NCBI GenBank assembly: GCA_019187085.1
Contig: JABARS010000008.1
Location: forward strand, 1 to 64,000
Reading direction: 5' to 3'
From: Pseudorhodoplanes sp.
Lineage (GTDB): Bacteria; Pseudomonadota; Alphaproteobacteria; Rhizobiales; Xanthobacteraceae
Length of the DNA: 64,000 nucleotides
Shown: piece by piece, positions 8,476 through 18,563 of the stretch
How the letters are laid out: every line of letters begins with the position of its first letter
How positions within the stretch are numbered: the stretch's first letter is position 1
Notes under the pieces: generated by a model
What the model saw: the letters and a program-made list of their open reading frames with translations, nothing else
Told to the model about the DNA's origin: nothing
Databases searched by the model: none
Position numbers and translations under genes: made by a program

Positions 8476-9552
8476 TCAGCGCGGGCGCACGCCAGAGGCG
8501 CGGCGAAGGCGCAGGGGCGAGCGGATCCATTCGGCGAATGCGCCGCGGTGGGCCATGGCGCGCCGCTCGAAGCCGTACCATGTCGCGTAACCGATGGCGA
8601 CGGTGACCGCGAACGCTGTGGCCAGCGAGAGCCAGAACGAGCCGATCAGCAGCAGCGAAAATTGCTGCACCGGCCAGGCGAAGACATAGATGCCGTAGGA
8701 GGCGTCGCCGCCGCGCGAGAACCAGCGCATCGTGCGCGCCTGGCCGAGACCGATGACGCACGCCGCGAGCGCACAGGCGACGATCAGCGGGCGCGCGACC
8801 ATATCGGCCGGCACCAGGTTGAGAAGAACGAGCGCGGCAAGTCCGCCGCCGCCGAGCGCGAGCGGCCGGCGGCCGAGCGCCGGCCACAGCACGGCGAGCG
8901 ACGCGCCGGCGAGAAAGCAGGTGCCGAGACGCAGCAGATCGCGGCTTTCGAGCGGGCCGATATCGACCTCGCCGAACCACGGCGACAGGCTCCAGAAGAG
9001 CGCAAAGCCGGCCGTGGCCGCAATCACCGCCGCGCCGCTGCGGCGTGCGCCGGCCAGGAACAGCGCGAACAGGGCGACGTACATCCACAGCTCGTAGGGC
9101 AGGGTCCAGAGCGGCTCGTTGACGGTCGTTCGCAAGGCGTCGATGAAGACGCCCGGAATGACCATGCTGACGCCCCGGACGAACATCGCCAGATTGCCAG
9201 CCACATAGTCGATGTGGTCGATCAGGTGCGATGCGTTGCGATACCATGCGAGTGTCACGAGCGAGGTCGCCGCGAGCACGAAGGCGAGGTTGGGAAATAT
9301 CCGCAGGATGCGCGCGGCCGCGAACGCCGCCCAATCGTTCGAGCGCTGCAGCGAGCGGCAGATCAGGAAGCCGCTCAGGCAGAAGAACACCGCGACCCCG
9401 AACTCGCCGAAATCCCAGCCGAGCCCGGGCACCTGCGGCTCGGGGCGGCCGACCAGATCGAAATGATGGCTGAACAGCACCGCGGACGCCGCGCAGAAGC
9501 GCACGAAGTCGTAGCTGTTGTCGGCACGGCTGTTGTCGGAACGCTGGCTCAC
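8476..9552 (-). CDS. Acyltransferase 3 family membrane protein
   Basis: A multi-pass O-acyltransferase of about 358 residues. The conserved catalytic His is in LFSHHFD near the N-terminus, and the PLWTLPYELWMY motif is typical of AT3 proteins that acylate surface polysaccharides, Nod factors or peptidoglycan. About ten hydrophobic segments follow. The start is uncertain: GTG at 9552 lies just before the conserved domain, and an in-frame extension to 9699 is Arg/Pro-rich and probably untranslated. It is divergent from the PaaX-type gene. Confidence 0.82.
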   Translation of the reverse strand: MSQRSDNSRADNSYDFVRFCAASAVLFSHHFDLVGRPEPQVPGLGWDFGEFGVAVFFCLSGFLICRSLQRSNDWAAFAAARILRIFPNLAFVLAATSLVTLAWYRNASHLIDHIDYVAGNLAMFVRGVSMVIPGVFIDALRTTVNEPLWTLPYELWMYVALFALFLAGARRSGAAVIAATAGFALFWSLSPWFGEVDIGPLESRDLLRLGTCFLAGASLAVLWPALGRRPLALGGGGLAALVLLNLVPADMVARPLIVACALAACVIGLGQARTMRWFSRGGDASYGIYVFAWPVQQFSLLLIGSFWLSLATAFAVTVAIGYATWYGFERRAMAHRGAFAEWIRSPLRLRRASGVRPR

Positions 9553-9811
9553 GGTCGTCCGCCGATCCGGTCGACGCCGCCGTCGCAGGGACGACACGCT
9601 CTGAACTCCGCCCGGGCGGCGCATCATGCCTTCCGCGGCCGGCCGATGCCAGAGCGATTTTGGCGGACGCGGCCGGCCATGCGGCTTGAGAAGGGTCAAT
9701 GCCTATGGGCGCGGCTGCCTCAGATGATTAAGCTCGCAGCGGCCATGCCGTCGTCGGACGCGCAGGGCTCCACCGTCATACTTGCCGCCATGCGGGATAC
9801 ATGCGGGACAC

Positions 9812-10729
9812 ATGATTGCGCGGTTGCTCAAGCGCCTGAAACCGAAGGCCCGGTCCGTGATCATCACGGTCATCGGCGACTCGATCATGCATCATGGCGG
9901 ATGCGCCGCGCTCGGCAGCATGATCGCACTTTGCGCTCCGCTCGGCCTCAACGAGCGGCTGGTGCGCACCTCCGTTTTCCGGCTGGCGAAGGAAAACTGG
10001 CTGGTCGCCGAGCGCATCGGCCGGCGCAGCTATTGCCGGGTCACCGACGAGGGGCGCCGGCGCATCGAAGCCGCGCACGGGCGCATCTATCACCGCACCG
10101 GCCAGCCCTGGGACCGGCACTGGACCTTCATCATTGTCAATTTCGCCGGCATGCCGGCCGCCCGCAGCCGCGGTCTGCGCAACGACCTGCGCTGGCAGGG
10201 CTTCGGCCAACTAGCGAGCGGGGTCATGCTGCATCCCGATCCGGACGAGGCGGCACTGCGCACGCTTCTGGTCGAATCGCGCGCCGGCCGGCGCACGCTC
10301 GCGTTCCGTTCGACGGCCGAGTCCTGGATCAGCGCGGAAGCGCAGCGCGACCTGATCGAGCGCGCGTGGGACATGAAGCGGCTTGCGGCCGACTACAAGA
10401 CCTTCCTTGCGACTTTCCATCCGGTCTGGCAGCGGCTTGCGAGCGCGGAGGCGCCCGATCCGCAGACCTGCTTTGCGGTGCGCACGCTGCTGATGCACGC
10501 CTATCGCCGCGTGCTGCTGCGCGATCCGAAGCTTCCCGACGAATTGCTGCCGGCGAACTGGCCGGGCACGGCGGCGCGGATCCTGTGCCGCGATCTCTAC
10601 AAGCTCGTGCAGGAGCCGGCCGAGCGCTTCCTGATGGCGCGGCTGCACACCGCCGAGGGACCCGCGCCCGCCGCGCATCCGGCCTATTACACGCGGTTCG
10701 GCGGTCTCGATTCAGCGCCGGAAGCCTGA
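9812..10729 (+). CDS. paaX: PaaX family transcriptional regulator
   Basis: A 305-residue regulator with the PaaX layout: an N-terminal winged helix (about 10-75; SVIITVIGDSI, then VRTSVFRLAKENWLVAERIGRRSYC), a middle domain beginning WDRHWTFIIV, and a C-terminal PaaX-C domain with LLMHAYRRVLLRDPKLPDELLPANWPG split across it. PaaX represses phenylacetate catabolism genes and is released by phenylacetyl-CoA. No paa genes are here, but the next operon encodes an enzyme resembling phenylacetyl-CoA:acceptor oxidoreductase, which would fit. Two 11-bp near-copies of ATGCGGGAYAC sit just before the start. Confidence 0.85.
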   Translation: MIARLLKRLKPKARSVIITVIGDSIMHHGGCAALGSMIALCAPLGLNERLVRTSVFRLAKENWLVAERIGRRSYCRVTDEGRRRIEAAHGRIYHRTGQPWDRHWTFIIVNFAGMPAARSRGLRNDLRWQGFGQLASGVMLHPDPDEAALRTLLVESRAGRRTLAFRSTAESWISAEAQRDLIERAWDMKRLAADYKTFLATFHPVWQRLASAEAPDPQTCFAVRTLLMHAYRRVLLRDPKLPDELLPANWPGTAARILCRDLYKLVQEPAERFLMARLHTAEGPAPAAHPAYYTRFGGLDSAPEA

Positions 10730-10742
10730 ACCGTTTTTGGCT

Positions 10743-10769
10743 TTGATATGAATTTCTGATGACTATCAA
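10743..10769. promoter_or_regulatory. AT-rich inverted repeat upstream of the PadBCD-like operon
   Basis: TTGATA (10743-10748) and TATCAA (10764-10769) form an inverted repeat with centres 21 bp apart, about two helical turns. It lies in a conspicuously AT-rich stretch (10740-10850) between the PaaX gene and the oxidoreductase operon. A dimeric regulator site is plausible. Which protein binds cannot be said from sequence. Confidence 0.35.
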
Positions 10770-11034
10770 TAGCTTAGAAGAGGATGGCGGCGGACGCTTT
10801 TAACATGATACAAGTCAAGTCTTGAAATTTTAAAATGTGTAACATTTTTTCGCGTGCAGGAGAGGATACGCCCCGGATTCGTCGTCCTCTGGGGACGATC
10901 ACGCTGCGAACGCAAAGACGGCGTCGCCCATTCGCAACGAGGCGCGCGCCCTTCGCATTCCGGCCGGATCGAGACCGACGACACCGGACATTCGCCGCCT
11001 ATCGGGCTTTGCGGGCTGAAGCGAGGGTGCAAAC

Positions 11035-13797
11035 ATGACAGCGCTTGAAGCGCGCGACACCGCCGCGCGGAAACTGGTCCCGACCCTTTGCTACAATTGC
11101 GTCGCGGGCCCCGATTTCATGCAGGTGATCGTCGAGGACGGCGTCGCCACCGGCATCGAGCCGAACCACAGCGCGGCCGGCGTCCATCCGGGAGCGGGGC
11201 GGCCCTGCGTGCGCGCTTACGGTCTCGTGCAGAAGACCTACAACCCGCATCGCATCAGCCAGCCGATGAAGCGGACCAATCCGAAAAAGGGGCGCGACGA
11301 GGATCCGGGCTTCGTGCCGATCTCGTGGGACGAGGCGCTCGACACCATCGCTGCGCGGCTGAAGGACATCATGAGCCGCGGCCTCATCGACGAGGCCGGG
11401 CTGCCGCGCGTCGCAGCCTCTTTCGGGCATGGCGGCACGCCGCGCAGCTACATGGGCTCGTTCCCCGCCTTCATGTCGGCTTTCGGTCCGATCGATTTTT
11501 CGTTCGGCTCGGGGCAGGGCGTCAAATGCACCCATTCCGAACATCTCTACGGCGAATACTGGCACCGTGCCTTCACTGTTTCGTCCGATACGGTGCTGAC
11601 CAATCTCGTCGTCTCCTTCGGCTCCAACTATGAAGTGACCGGCGGCGTCTGCGCGGTGCGCCGGCATGCCGACGCCCGCATCCGCGGCGTCAAACGCATC
11701 CAGATCGAGCCGCATCTTTCGGCGACCGCCGCCTGTTCGGCGGAATGGGTGCCGATCAAGCCGAAGACCGACGCCGCCTTCATGCTGGCGATGATCCATG
11801 TGCTGCTGCACGAGACGCCGCGCACCTCGCTCGACATCCCCTATCTGCGCGACCGCACCTCCTCGCCCTATCTTGTCGGGCCGAACGGCTACTATCTGCG
11901 CGATCCGCAGAGCGGCAAGCCGCTGGTGTGGGACGAGAAGGCCGGGCGCGCCGTGCCCCACGACACGCCCGGCATCGTGCCGGCGCTGGAAGGCCATTTC
12001 ACGGTTTCCGAGGCGATCAGCCATCTCGCCGACAAGGAAGTGGCGCGCCACGAGAATGCGCCGGCGCACACCGCCTTCACCGCCATGGTCGAGCATCTGC
12101 GGCGTTATTCGCCGGACTGGGCGAGCGCGATCTGCGGCGTGAAGCCGGACAAGATCCGCCACGTCGCCAACGAATATGTGTCGAACGCCTGCATCGGACA
12201 GACCATCGAGATCGAGGGCCGCACGCTGCCGCTGCGACCGGTGGCGGTGACGCTCGGCAAGACCGTCAACAACGGCTGGGGCGCGTTCGAATGCTGCTGG
12301 TCGCGCACGGTGCTGGCGACGCTCGTCGGCGCGCTGGAAGTGCCGGGCGGCACGCTCGGCACCACGGTGCGCCTCAACAAGGGCCACGACAACCGCCTGG
12401 TCAGCGTCGTGCCGGGTGAGGACGGCTTCATGGTGTCCTCGCTCAATCCGACAAGCGAGACCGACTGGAAGGCCAAGCCCACCGGACGCAACGCCCACCG
12501 CACGCTCGTGCCCATCGTCGGCAACTCCGCCTGGAGCCAGGCGCTCGGCCCCGCGCATCTGCCCTGGCTGTTCATGGACAAGTCGCCCGACGAATGGCCC
12601 AAGCAGCGCGCGCCGGAATTCTGGCTCACCTTCCGCACCAATCCGGCGGTCGCCTTCTGGGATACCGCCAAGCTCACGCGCGCCATCGCGCAGATGCCGT
12701 TCATCGTCGCCATCGCCTACACCTTCGACGAAACCAACCACATGGCGGACATCCTGTTGCCGGATGCCTCCGACCTCGAAAGCACGCAGCTCGTGCCCAT
12801 CGGCGGCACGAAATTCGTCGAGCAGTTCTGGGAGCATACCGGCGTCGCGCTGCGCCAGAAGGCGGTCGAGCCGCAGGGCGATGCACGCGACTTCACCTGG
12901 ATCACGACCGAGCTCGCCAAGCGCACCGGCCTGATCGAGAAATACAACGCCGCCATCAATCGCGGCGCCATCGGCTCTCCGCTCAAGGGCAAGAATTACG
13001 ATTTCTCGCTGCCGACCGATCAGGCGCACGACCCCGAGACGATCTGGGACGCCGTCTGCAAGGCCTCGACCGCCGCGCTCACCGACGGCAAGGAGGTCAA
13101 GGACCTCGCCTGGATGAAGGAGCACGGCTATTTCGTCGTGCCGTTCAAGCGCACCGACTGGTACCTCTATCCGAGCCTTGCCGACCAGAACCTGCGCTTC
13201 GAGCTGCCCTATCAGGAGCGGCTGATGCGGGTCGGCGAGGAATTGGGCCGCCGCCTGCACGCGCAGGGCATACACTGGTGGGACGAGCAGCTCAGCGAAT
13301 ACCAGCCGCTGCCGGAATGGCATGACGTGCCCGGCCGCTGGGTCAAGGCAGTGGTGGCGGCGGGCAAGAAGCCCGAGGACTTTCCCTTCTGGGGCATCAC
13401 CACCAAGACCATGTTCTATTCCGCCGGCAATAATTCCGGCGTGCCGCTGATGCACGAGGTCGGGCAGAACGTGCGCGGCCATGGCGGCATCATCCTCAAT
13501 GCGGGTGTCGCCGGGAAGCTCGGCATCGTCGCCGGCGACTGGATCGAGGTGCGCTCCATCGTTGCCGCGACGCGCGGGCGCGCGGTGCCGGTGCAGGGCT
13601 GCCATCCCGAGACCATCGTCATTCCTGGCCAGCACGAGCACTGGAAGACGCCGTTTGCCAAGGACCTGAACTTCCCCTCGCTCAACACCGTCACGCAGAT
13701 GTCGATGGAACTGACCGACGCCACCGGCTCCGGCGCCGACGTCGTGCGCGTTTGCGTGCGCAAGGTCGAAGGGCCCGGAAAGGGAGCGCGGCCATGA
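11035..13797 (+). CDS. Molybdopterin oxidoreductase catalytic subunit, PadB-like (phenylacetyl-CoA:acceptor oxidoreductase type)
   Basis: A 920-residue DMSO-reductase-family protein with bis-MGD domains. The N-terminal Fe-S motif is CYNC (Cys19, Cys22) with Cys58 in GRPCVRAYG. The third cysteine of the usual C-x2-C-x3-C-xn-C set is absent. Cys165 in VKCTHSEHL is the likely Mo ligand. The motif order and the downstream ferredoxin and NrfD-like genes match PadBCD, which oxidises phenylacetyl-CoA to phenylglyoxylate. There is no Tat signal, so the enzyme is probably cytoplasmic. The start at 11035 is 35 bases after GAAGCGAGGG-type sequence. The substrate is inferred from resemblance and the PaaX neighbour only. 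Confidence 0.8.
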   Translation: MTALEARDTAARKLVPTLCYNCVAGPDFMQVIVEDGVATGIEPNHSAAGVHPGAGRPCVRAYGLVQKTYNPHRISQPMKRTNPKKGRDEDPGFVPISWDEALDTIAARLKDIMSRGLIDEAGLPRVAASFGHGGTPRSYMGSFPAFMSAFGPIDFSFGSGQGVKCTHSEHLYGEYWHRAFTVSSDTVLTNLVVSFGSNYEVTGGVCAVRRHADARIRGVKRIQIEPHLSATAACSAEWVPIKPKTDAAFMLAMIHVLLHETPRTSLDIPYLRDRTSSPYLVGPNGYYLRDPQSGKPLVWDEKAGRAVPHDTPGIVPALEGHFTVSEAISHLADKEVARHENAPAHTAFTAMVEHLRRYSPDWASAICGVKPDKIRHVANEYVSNACIGQTIEIEGRTLPLRPVAVTLGKTVNNGWGAFECCWSRTVLATLVGALEVPGGTLGTTVRLNKGHDNRLVSVVPGEDGFMVSSLNPTSETDWKAKPTGRNAHRTLVPIVGNSAWSQALGPAHLPWLFMDKSPDEWPKQRAPEFWLTFRTNPAVAFWDTAKLTRAIAQMPFIVAIAYTFDETNHMADILLPDASDLESTQLVPIGGTKFVEQFWEHTGVALRQKAVEPQGDARDFTWITTELAKRTGLIEKYNAAINRGAIGSPLKGKNYDFSLPTDQAHDPETIWDAVCKASTAALTDGKEVKDLAWMKEHGYFVVPFKRTDWYLYPSLADQNLRFELPYQERLMRVGEELGRRLHAQGIHWWDEQLSEYQPLPEWHDVPGRWVKAVVAAGKKPEDFPFWGITTKTMFYSAGNNSGVPLMHEVGQNVRGHGGIILNAGVAGKLGIVAGDWIEVRSIVAATRGRAVPVQGCHPETIVIPGQHEHWKTPFAKDLNFPSLNTVTQMSMELTDATGSGADVVRVCVRKVEGPGKGARP

Positions 13798-14450
13798 CCC
13801 GCTATGTGATGGTGGCGGACCTGCGCCGCTGCGTCGGCTGTCAGGCCTGCACCGCCGCCTGCAAGGAAGCCAACGGCACGCCGATCGGCGTGCAGTGGCG
13901 GCGCGTGCTCGACATCGAGGTCGGCGAGTTTCCCGACGTCAAGCGCGTCTATGTTCCGACCGGCTGCCAGCATTGCGAAGATCCGCCGTGCATGCATGTC
14001 TGCCCGACGACGGCGACGAAGCAGCGTCCCGACGGCATCGTCACGATCGACTATGACCTGTGCATCGGCTGCGCCTATTGCGCCGTCGCCTGTCCCTACG
14101 AGGCGCGCTACCGCGTGGACCATCCGCGTTTCGCCTTCGGCGAGGAGCCGTCGGTCTCCGAACAGGCGCGCTTCGACGAGAAGAAAATCGGCGTCGCGAC
14201 CAAATGCACCTTCTGCGTCGATCGCATCGACGGCGGCTGCGCCAAGGGCCTGACGCCGGGGGTCGATCCCGACGCGACGCCGGTCTGCGTCAACACCTGC
14301 ATCTCCGGCGCGCTCGCCTTCGGCGACATCGACGATCCCGACAGCAACGTCTCCAAGCTGCTTGCGGAGAACAAATGGTTCCGCATGCACGAGGAGGTGG
14401 GGACGGCGCCCGGTTTCTATTATCTGTGGGACAAGGAGGCGCCGCTATGA
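13794..14450 (+). CDS. Four-cluster ferredoxin subunit, PadC/DmsB-like
   Basis: A 218-residue electron-transfer subunit with four Cys groups. The first is CVGCQACTAAC near residue 13; then come CQHCEDPPCMHVC, CIGCAYCAVAC and a Cys set in the C-terminal third (CTFC, then CVNTC). It should bind four [4Fe-4S] clusters and link the molybdopterin subunit to the membrane subunit. Its ATG overlaps the upstream stop as ATGA, implying translational coupling. Confidence 0.9.
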   Translation: MTRYVMVADLRRCVGCQACTAACKEANGTPIGVQWRRVLDIEVGEFPDVKRVYVPTGCQHCEDPPCMHVCPTTATKQRPDGIVTIDYDLCIGCAYCAVACPYEARYRVDHPRFAFGEEPSVSEQARFDEKKIGVATKCTFCVDRIDGGCAKGLTPGVDPDATPVCVNTCISGALAFGDIDDPDSNVSKLLAENKWFRMHEEVGTAPGFYYLWDKEAPL

Positions 14451-15283
14451 AGCAGGTGGTGCAGGTCCGGCTTCAGCGTTACTGGGACATCCGCGCGGCG
14501 GGCAATTTCAGTTTCGGCGGCACCGGCAGCGGGCTGATCCTTGCGTCGGCGCTCGGCTTTCTTATCGGCGTGCCGTCGGTGCTCGCGGTGGCGACGGGCC
14601 TTGGGCTGATCGGGCTCGGCCTGTTCTGCGTCTGGCTCGAGATCGGCCGGCCGTGGCGGGCGATCAACGTCTTCTTCAATCCGCGCACCTCGTGGATGAC
14701 GCGCGAGGCCATGCTCGTGCCGCCGCTGATGGCGGCGGGAGCGGCGGCGGTCGTATTCGACATCCGCTTCGTCCTCCTGGCCGCGTTGTTCGCCGCCGGC
14801 TTTCTCTATTGCCAGGCGCGCATGCTCCATGCCTCGCGCGGCATTCCGGCCTGGTGCCAGAAGGAGACGGTGCCGCTGATCCTCTCGACCGGCCTTGCCG
14901 AAGGCACCGGTCTCTTCCTCGTGATTGCAGGCGCGCCGCCGGCGATGGTCGCGACCGCTTGCGGGATTGCGATCCTGCGCGAACTCGTGCGCGAGCTCTA
15001 TCGCCGTGGCCTCGTGAAGGCGAATGCGCCGGCCGGCACGCTCGCCTGGTTCTCATGGCGCGAGGAGAAGCTCCTGACCGCGGCGCGCTGGCTGGCGATC
15101 GTCCTGCTTGCGGCGGCGCTTGCCGGATGGAATACGGCCGCGCTCGGCGGACTGCTGGCGGTGGCGACCGGCTGGGGCCTGAAGGGGATGATGATCACCC
15201 GTGCCGCCCATACGCGCGGGCATGTCATCACGCACACGCCCGCGCGCGGACGCGATCCGAGCCACGTCGTCATCCCCTCCTGA
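14447..15283 (+). CDS. Membrane anchor subunit, PadD/DmsC/NrfD-like
   Basis: A 278-residue integral membrane protein with about eight hydrophobic segments and the NrfD/DmsC-type features GGTGSGL near residue 25 and IGRPWRAINVFFNPRTSWMTREA at about 65-87 (motif positions given, key residues R, N, S-W-M-R-E). It should pass electrons from the ferredoxin subunit to the quinone pool. It is translationally coupled to the upstream gene by ATGA overlap, completing a three-subunit complex. Confidence 0.87.
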   Translation: MKQVVQVRLQRYWDIRAAGNFSFGGTGSGLILASALGFLIGVPSVLAVATGLGLIGLGLFCVWLEIGRPWRAINVFFNPRTSWMTREAMLVPPLMAAGAAAVVFDIRFVLLAALFAAGFLYCQARMLHASRGIPAWCQKETVPLILSTGLAEGTGLFLVIAGAPPAMVATACGIAILRELVRELYRRGLVKANAPAGTLAWFSWREEKLLTAARWLAIVLLAAALAGWNTAALGGLLAVATGWGLKGMMITRAAHTRGHVITHTPARGRDPSHVVIPS

Positions 15284-15297
15284 AGGGAGCGGGACCG

Positions 15298-16167
15298 GTG
15301 GCCGTCGACAAAGCCGTCACCGCCGGCACTGAAAGCGCAACGCACGCGGATCTGCCGGCGCCGATCGACCGGGTCGCCTCGCTCGCCTGCCGCGAGCACG
15401 AGGCGAAGGAACGCATGCGCGGGGTGCCGGAAGAGGTGCCGGTCGCGCTGACGTTCAACGGCACCGCCTATGCCGTGATGATGGCGACGCCGGCCGATCT
15501 CACCGATTTCGCCGTCGGATTCTGCCTCGCCGAGGGCGTGATCGTCTCGCCCGACGATATCGAGAGCCTCGATGTCGTGAGCCACGAGAGCGGCATCGAG
15601 CTGCGCATGTGGCTGTCGCCGGTGCGCGCCTCCGCGCTCAGCGAACGCCGGCGCAGCCTTGCGGGGCCGACCGGATGCGGCCTGTGCGGCGCCGAGAGCC
15701 TCGACGGCGTGCTGCCGCCGATCCCGCGCGTCGGCGAGGGGATCGTGATCGCGCCGCAGGCGGTGTTCGCTGCGCTGTCGTCGCTTGCGACCGCGCAGCC
15801 GCTGTTTCGCGAGACGCGCGCGGTGCATGCCGCGGGCTTCTTCGTGCCCGGCGAGGGATTCGTGTCGATGCGCGAGGACGTCGGGCGCCACAATGCGCTC
15901 GACAAGCTGGTCGGCGATCTCGCGCGCCGCGGGATCGCGGGGGCGAGCGGCGTCGTGATGCTGACCGGACGCGTTTCGATCGAGATGGTGCAGAAGACGG
16001 CGGCCCTCGGCGCGTCCATCATCGTCGCCATTTCGGCGCCGACGGCGCTTGCGGTCCGCGCCGCCGAAACGGCGGGCCTGACCCTGATCGCCGTCGCGCG
16101 CGCCGACGAATTCGAGATTTTCACCGGACGGCATCGCGTCGCGACGCCGCCGATTCGGCCCGCCTGA
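15298..16167 (+). CDS. fdhD: FdhD-type sulfurtransferase for molybdoenzyme maturation (copy 1)
   Basis: A 289-residue FdhD protein with the catalytic CGLC in TGCGLCGAES, the REDVGRHNALDKL motif and the C-terminal SAPTALAVRAAETAG motif. FdhD passes sulfur from IscS to the Mo cofactor before insertion. It starts at GTG 15298 behind AAGGGAG, 14 bp after the anchor subunit, so it is the fourth gene of the PadBCD-like operon. A close paralogue sits in the fds operon at 21437. Confidence 0.95.
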   Translation: MAVDKAVTAGTESATHADLPAPIDRVASLACREHEAKERMRGVPEEVPVALTFNGTAYAVMMATPADLTDFAVGFCLAEGVIVSPDDIESLDVVSHESGIELRMWLSPVRASALSERRRSLAGPTGCGLCGAESLDGVLPPIPRVGEGIVIAPQAVFAALSSLATAQPLFRETRAVHAAGFFVPGEGFVSMREDVGRHNALDKLVGDLARRGIAGASGVVMLTGRVSIEMVQKTAALGASIIVAISAPTALAVRAAETAGLTLIAVARADEFEIFTGRHRVATPPIRPA

Positions 16168-16529
16168 AAATCCGGCCCCGGCGTCTGCGAGCGGCGGCAA
16201 CATACTTATATATTGGCAGTTATAGTGGCAGTGCGGATCGCGGCCGGAGCCGCCGGGGCCGCTCGTATTTGAAATTATAGCCATAGAACAGTGACTTAAG
16301 GTTGGTCTCAGGTACAGGAAGCGGTTATTCGGCTTGGACTCGTGCCTGCGGCAGACGCAAACGCCGCGCCAAACTGTTCCGGCGCCCCGATCTGCCTCCG
16401 GTAACAGTGATTTGCAGGCCTTTCGGAACCTTTTAATTGAGAAATCAAATTAAACCATTGAGGTTGGCAGCTTGATGCCTATCGTTATGAGCGGCAAAAT
16501 TTCATTTCATTTCAATCTGAGTGCAGACG
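16168..16529. other. Gene-free regulatory interval before fdsGBACD
   Basis: No coding frame is supported here. The DNA is unusually AT-rich at 16195-16300 and 16430-16520, as expected for a promoter region. A weak, imperfect ModE-box-like pattern with 8-bp spacing (ACTTATAT at 16204, TTATAGTG at 16220) is present but far from consensus. No strong terminator was found after the first fdhD. Confidence 0.4.
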
Positions 16530-16996
16530 ATGGCCTACGAGGCATGGAGCGCGGACACCGCCGCAAACATCATCCGGTCCCATGAAGGGCGCGAGGGCGC
16601 CCTGCTGCCGATCCTGCACGATATCCAGGAGGCGTTCGGCTACGTGCCCGAGCCGGCCGAACCGATGATCGCCGAGGCCCTCAGCCTGTCGCGCGCGGAG
16701 GTACACGGCGTCGTCACCTTCTATCACGACTTCCGGCGCGAGCCGGCGGGCCGCCATGTCCTCAAAGTCTGCCGCGCGGAAGCCTGTCAGGCGGCGGGTG
16801 GCGATGTGCTCGCCGCGCGCTGCGAGAAGCACCTCGGCGTGGCATTCGGCGAGACGAGCCTGGACGGCCGCGTCACGCTCGAGCCGGTCTATTGTCTCGG
16901 CCTGTGCTCGGTCTCGCCCGCGGCGATGCTCGACGGCCGCATCGTCGGCCGGCTCGACGAGAAGAAGATCGACAAGCTGATGGCGGAGACGGCGTG

Positions 16997-16997
<1 letters not shown>
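16530..16997 (+). CDS. fdsG: NAD-dependent formate dehydrogenase gamma subunit
   Basis: A 155-residue NuoE-like thioredoxin-fold [2Fe-2S] subunit with ligands in C-x4-C (VCRAEAC) and C-x3-C (YCLGLC). In FdsGBACD enzymes it forms the diaphorase module with FdsB. ATG at 16530 is taken as start, and GTG at 16521 is in frame. The stop overlaps the fdsB start by one base (TGATG). Confidence 0.93.
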
Positions 16998-18553
<1,556 letters not shown>

Positions 18554-18563
18554 GAGAGACGCC

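Noticed and set aside
8152..10746. An 864-codon plus-strand frame spanning three genes
   Set aside because: It crosses the SH3b, acyltransferase and PaaX genes in other frames and is Arg/Ala/Glu-rich without any recognisable segment.
10999..13641. An 880-codon open frame antisense to the PadB-like gene
   Set aside because: Long antisense frames are expected in GC-rich DNA. Its translation is low-complexity His/Arg/Ala-rich with no motifs, and the plus strand encodes a clear molybdoenzyme.
16204..16227. A possible ModE box upstream of fdsGBACD
   Set aside because: The spacing is right, but the halves match the consensus at only six and five of eight positions and the site is about 300 bp from fdsG.
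16460..16480. A sigma-54-like promoter (TGGCAG then TGC) before fdsG
   Set aside because: The GG and GC elements are 9 rather than 10 bases apart and the T before GC is missing.
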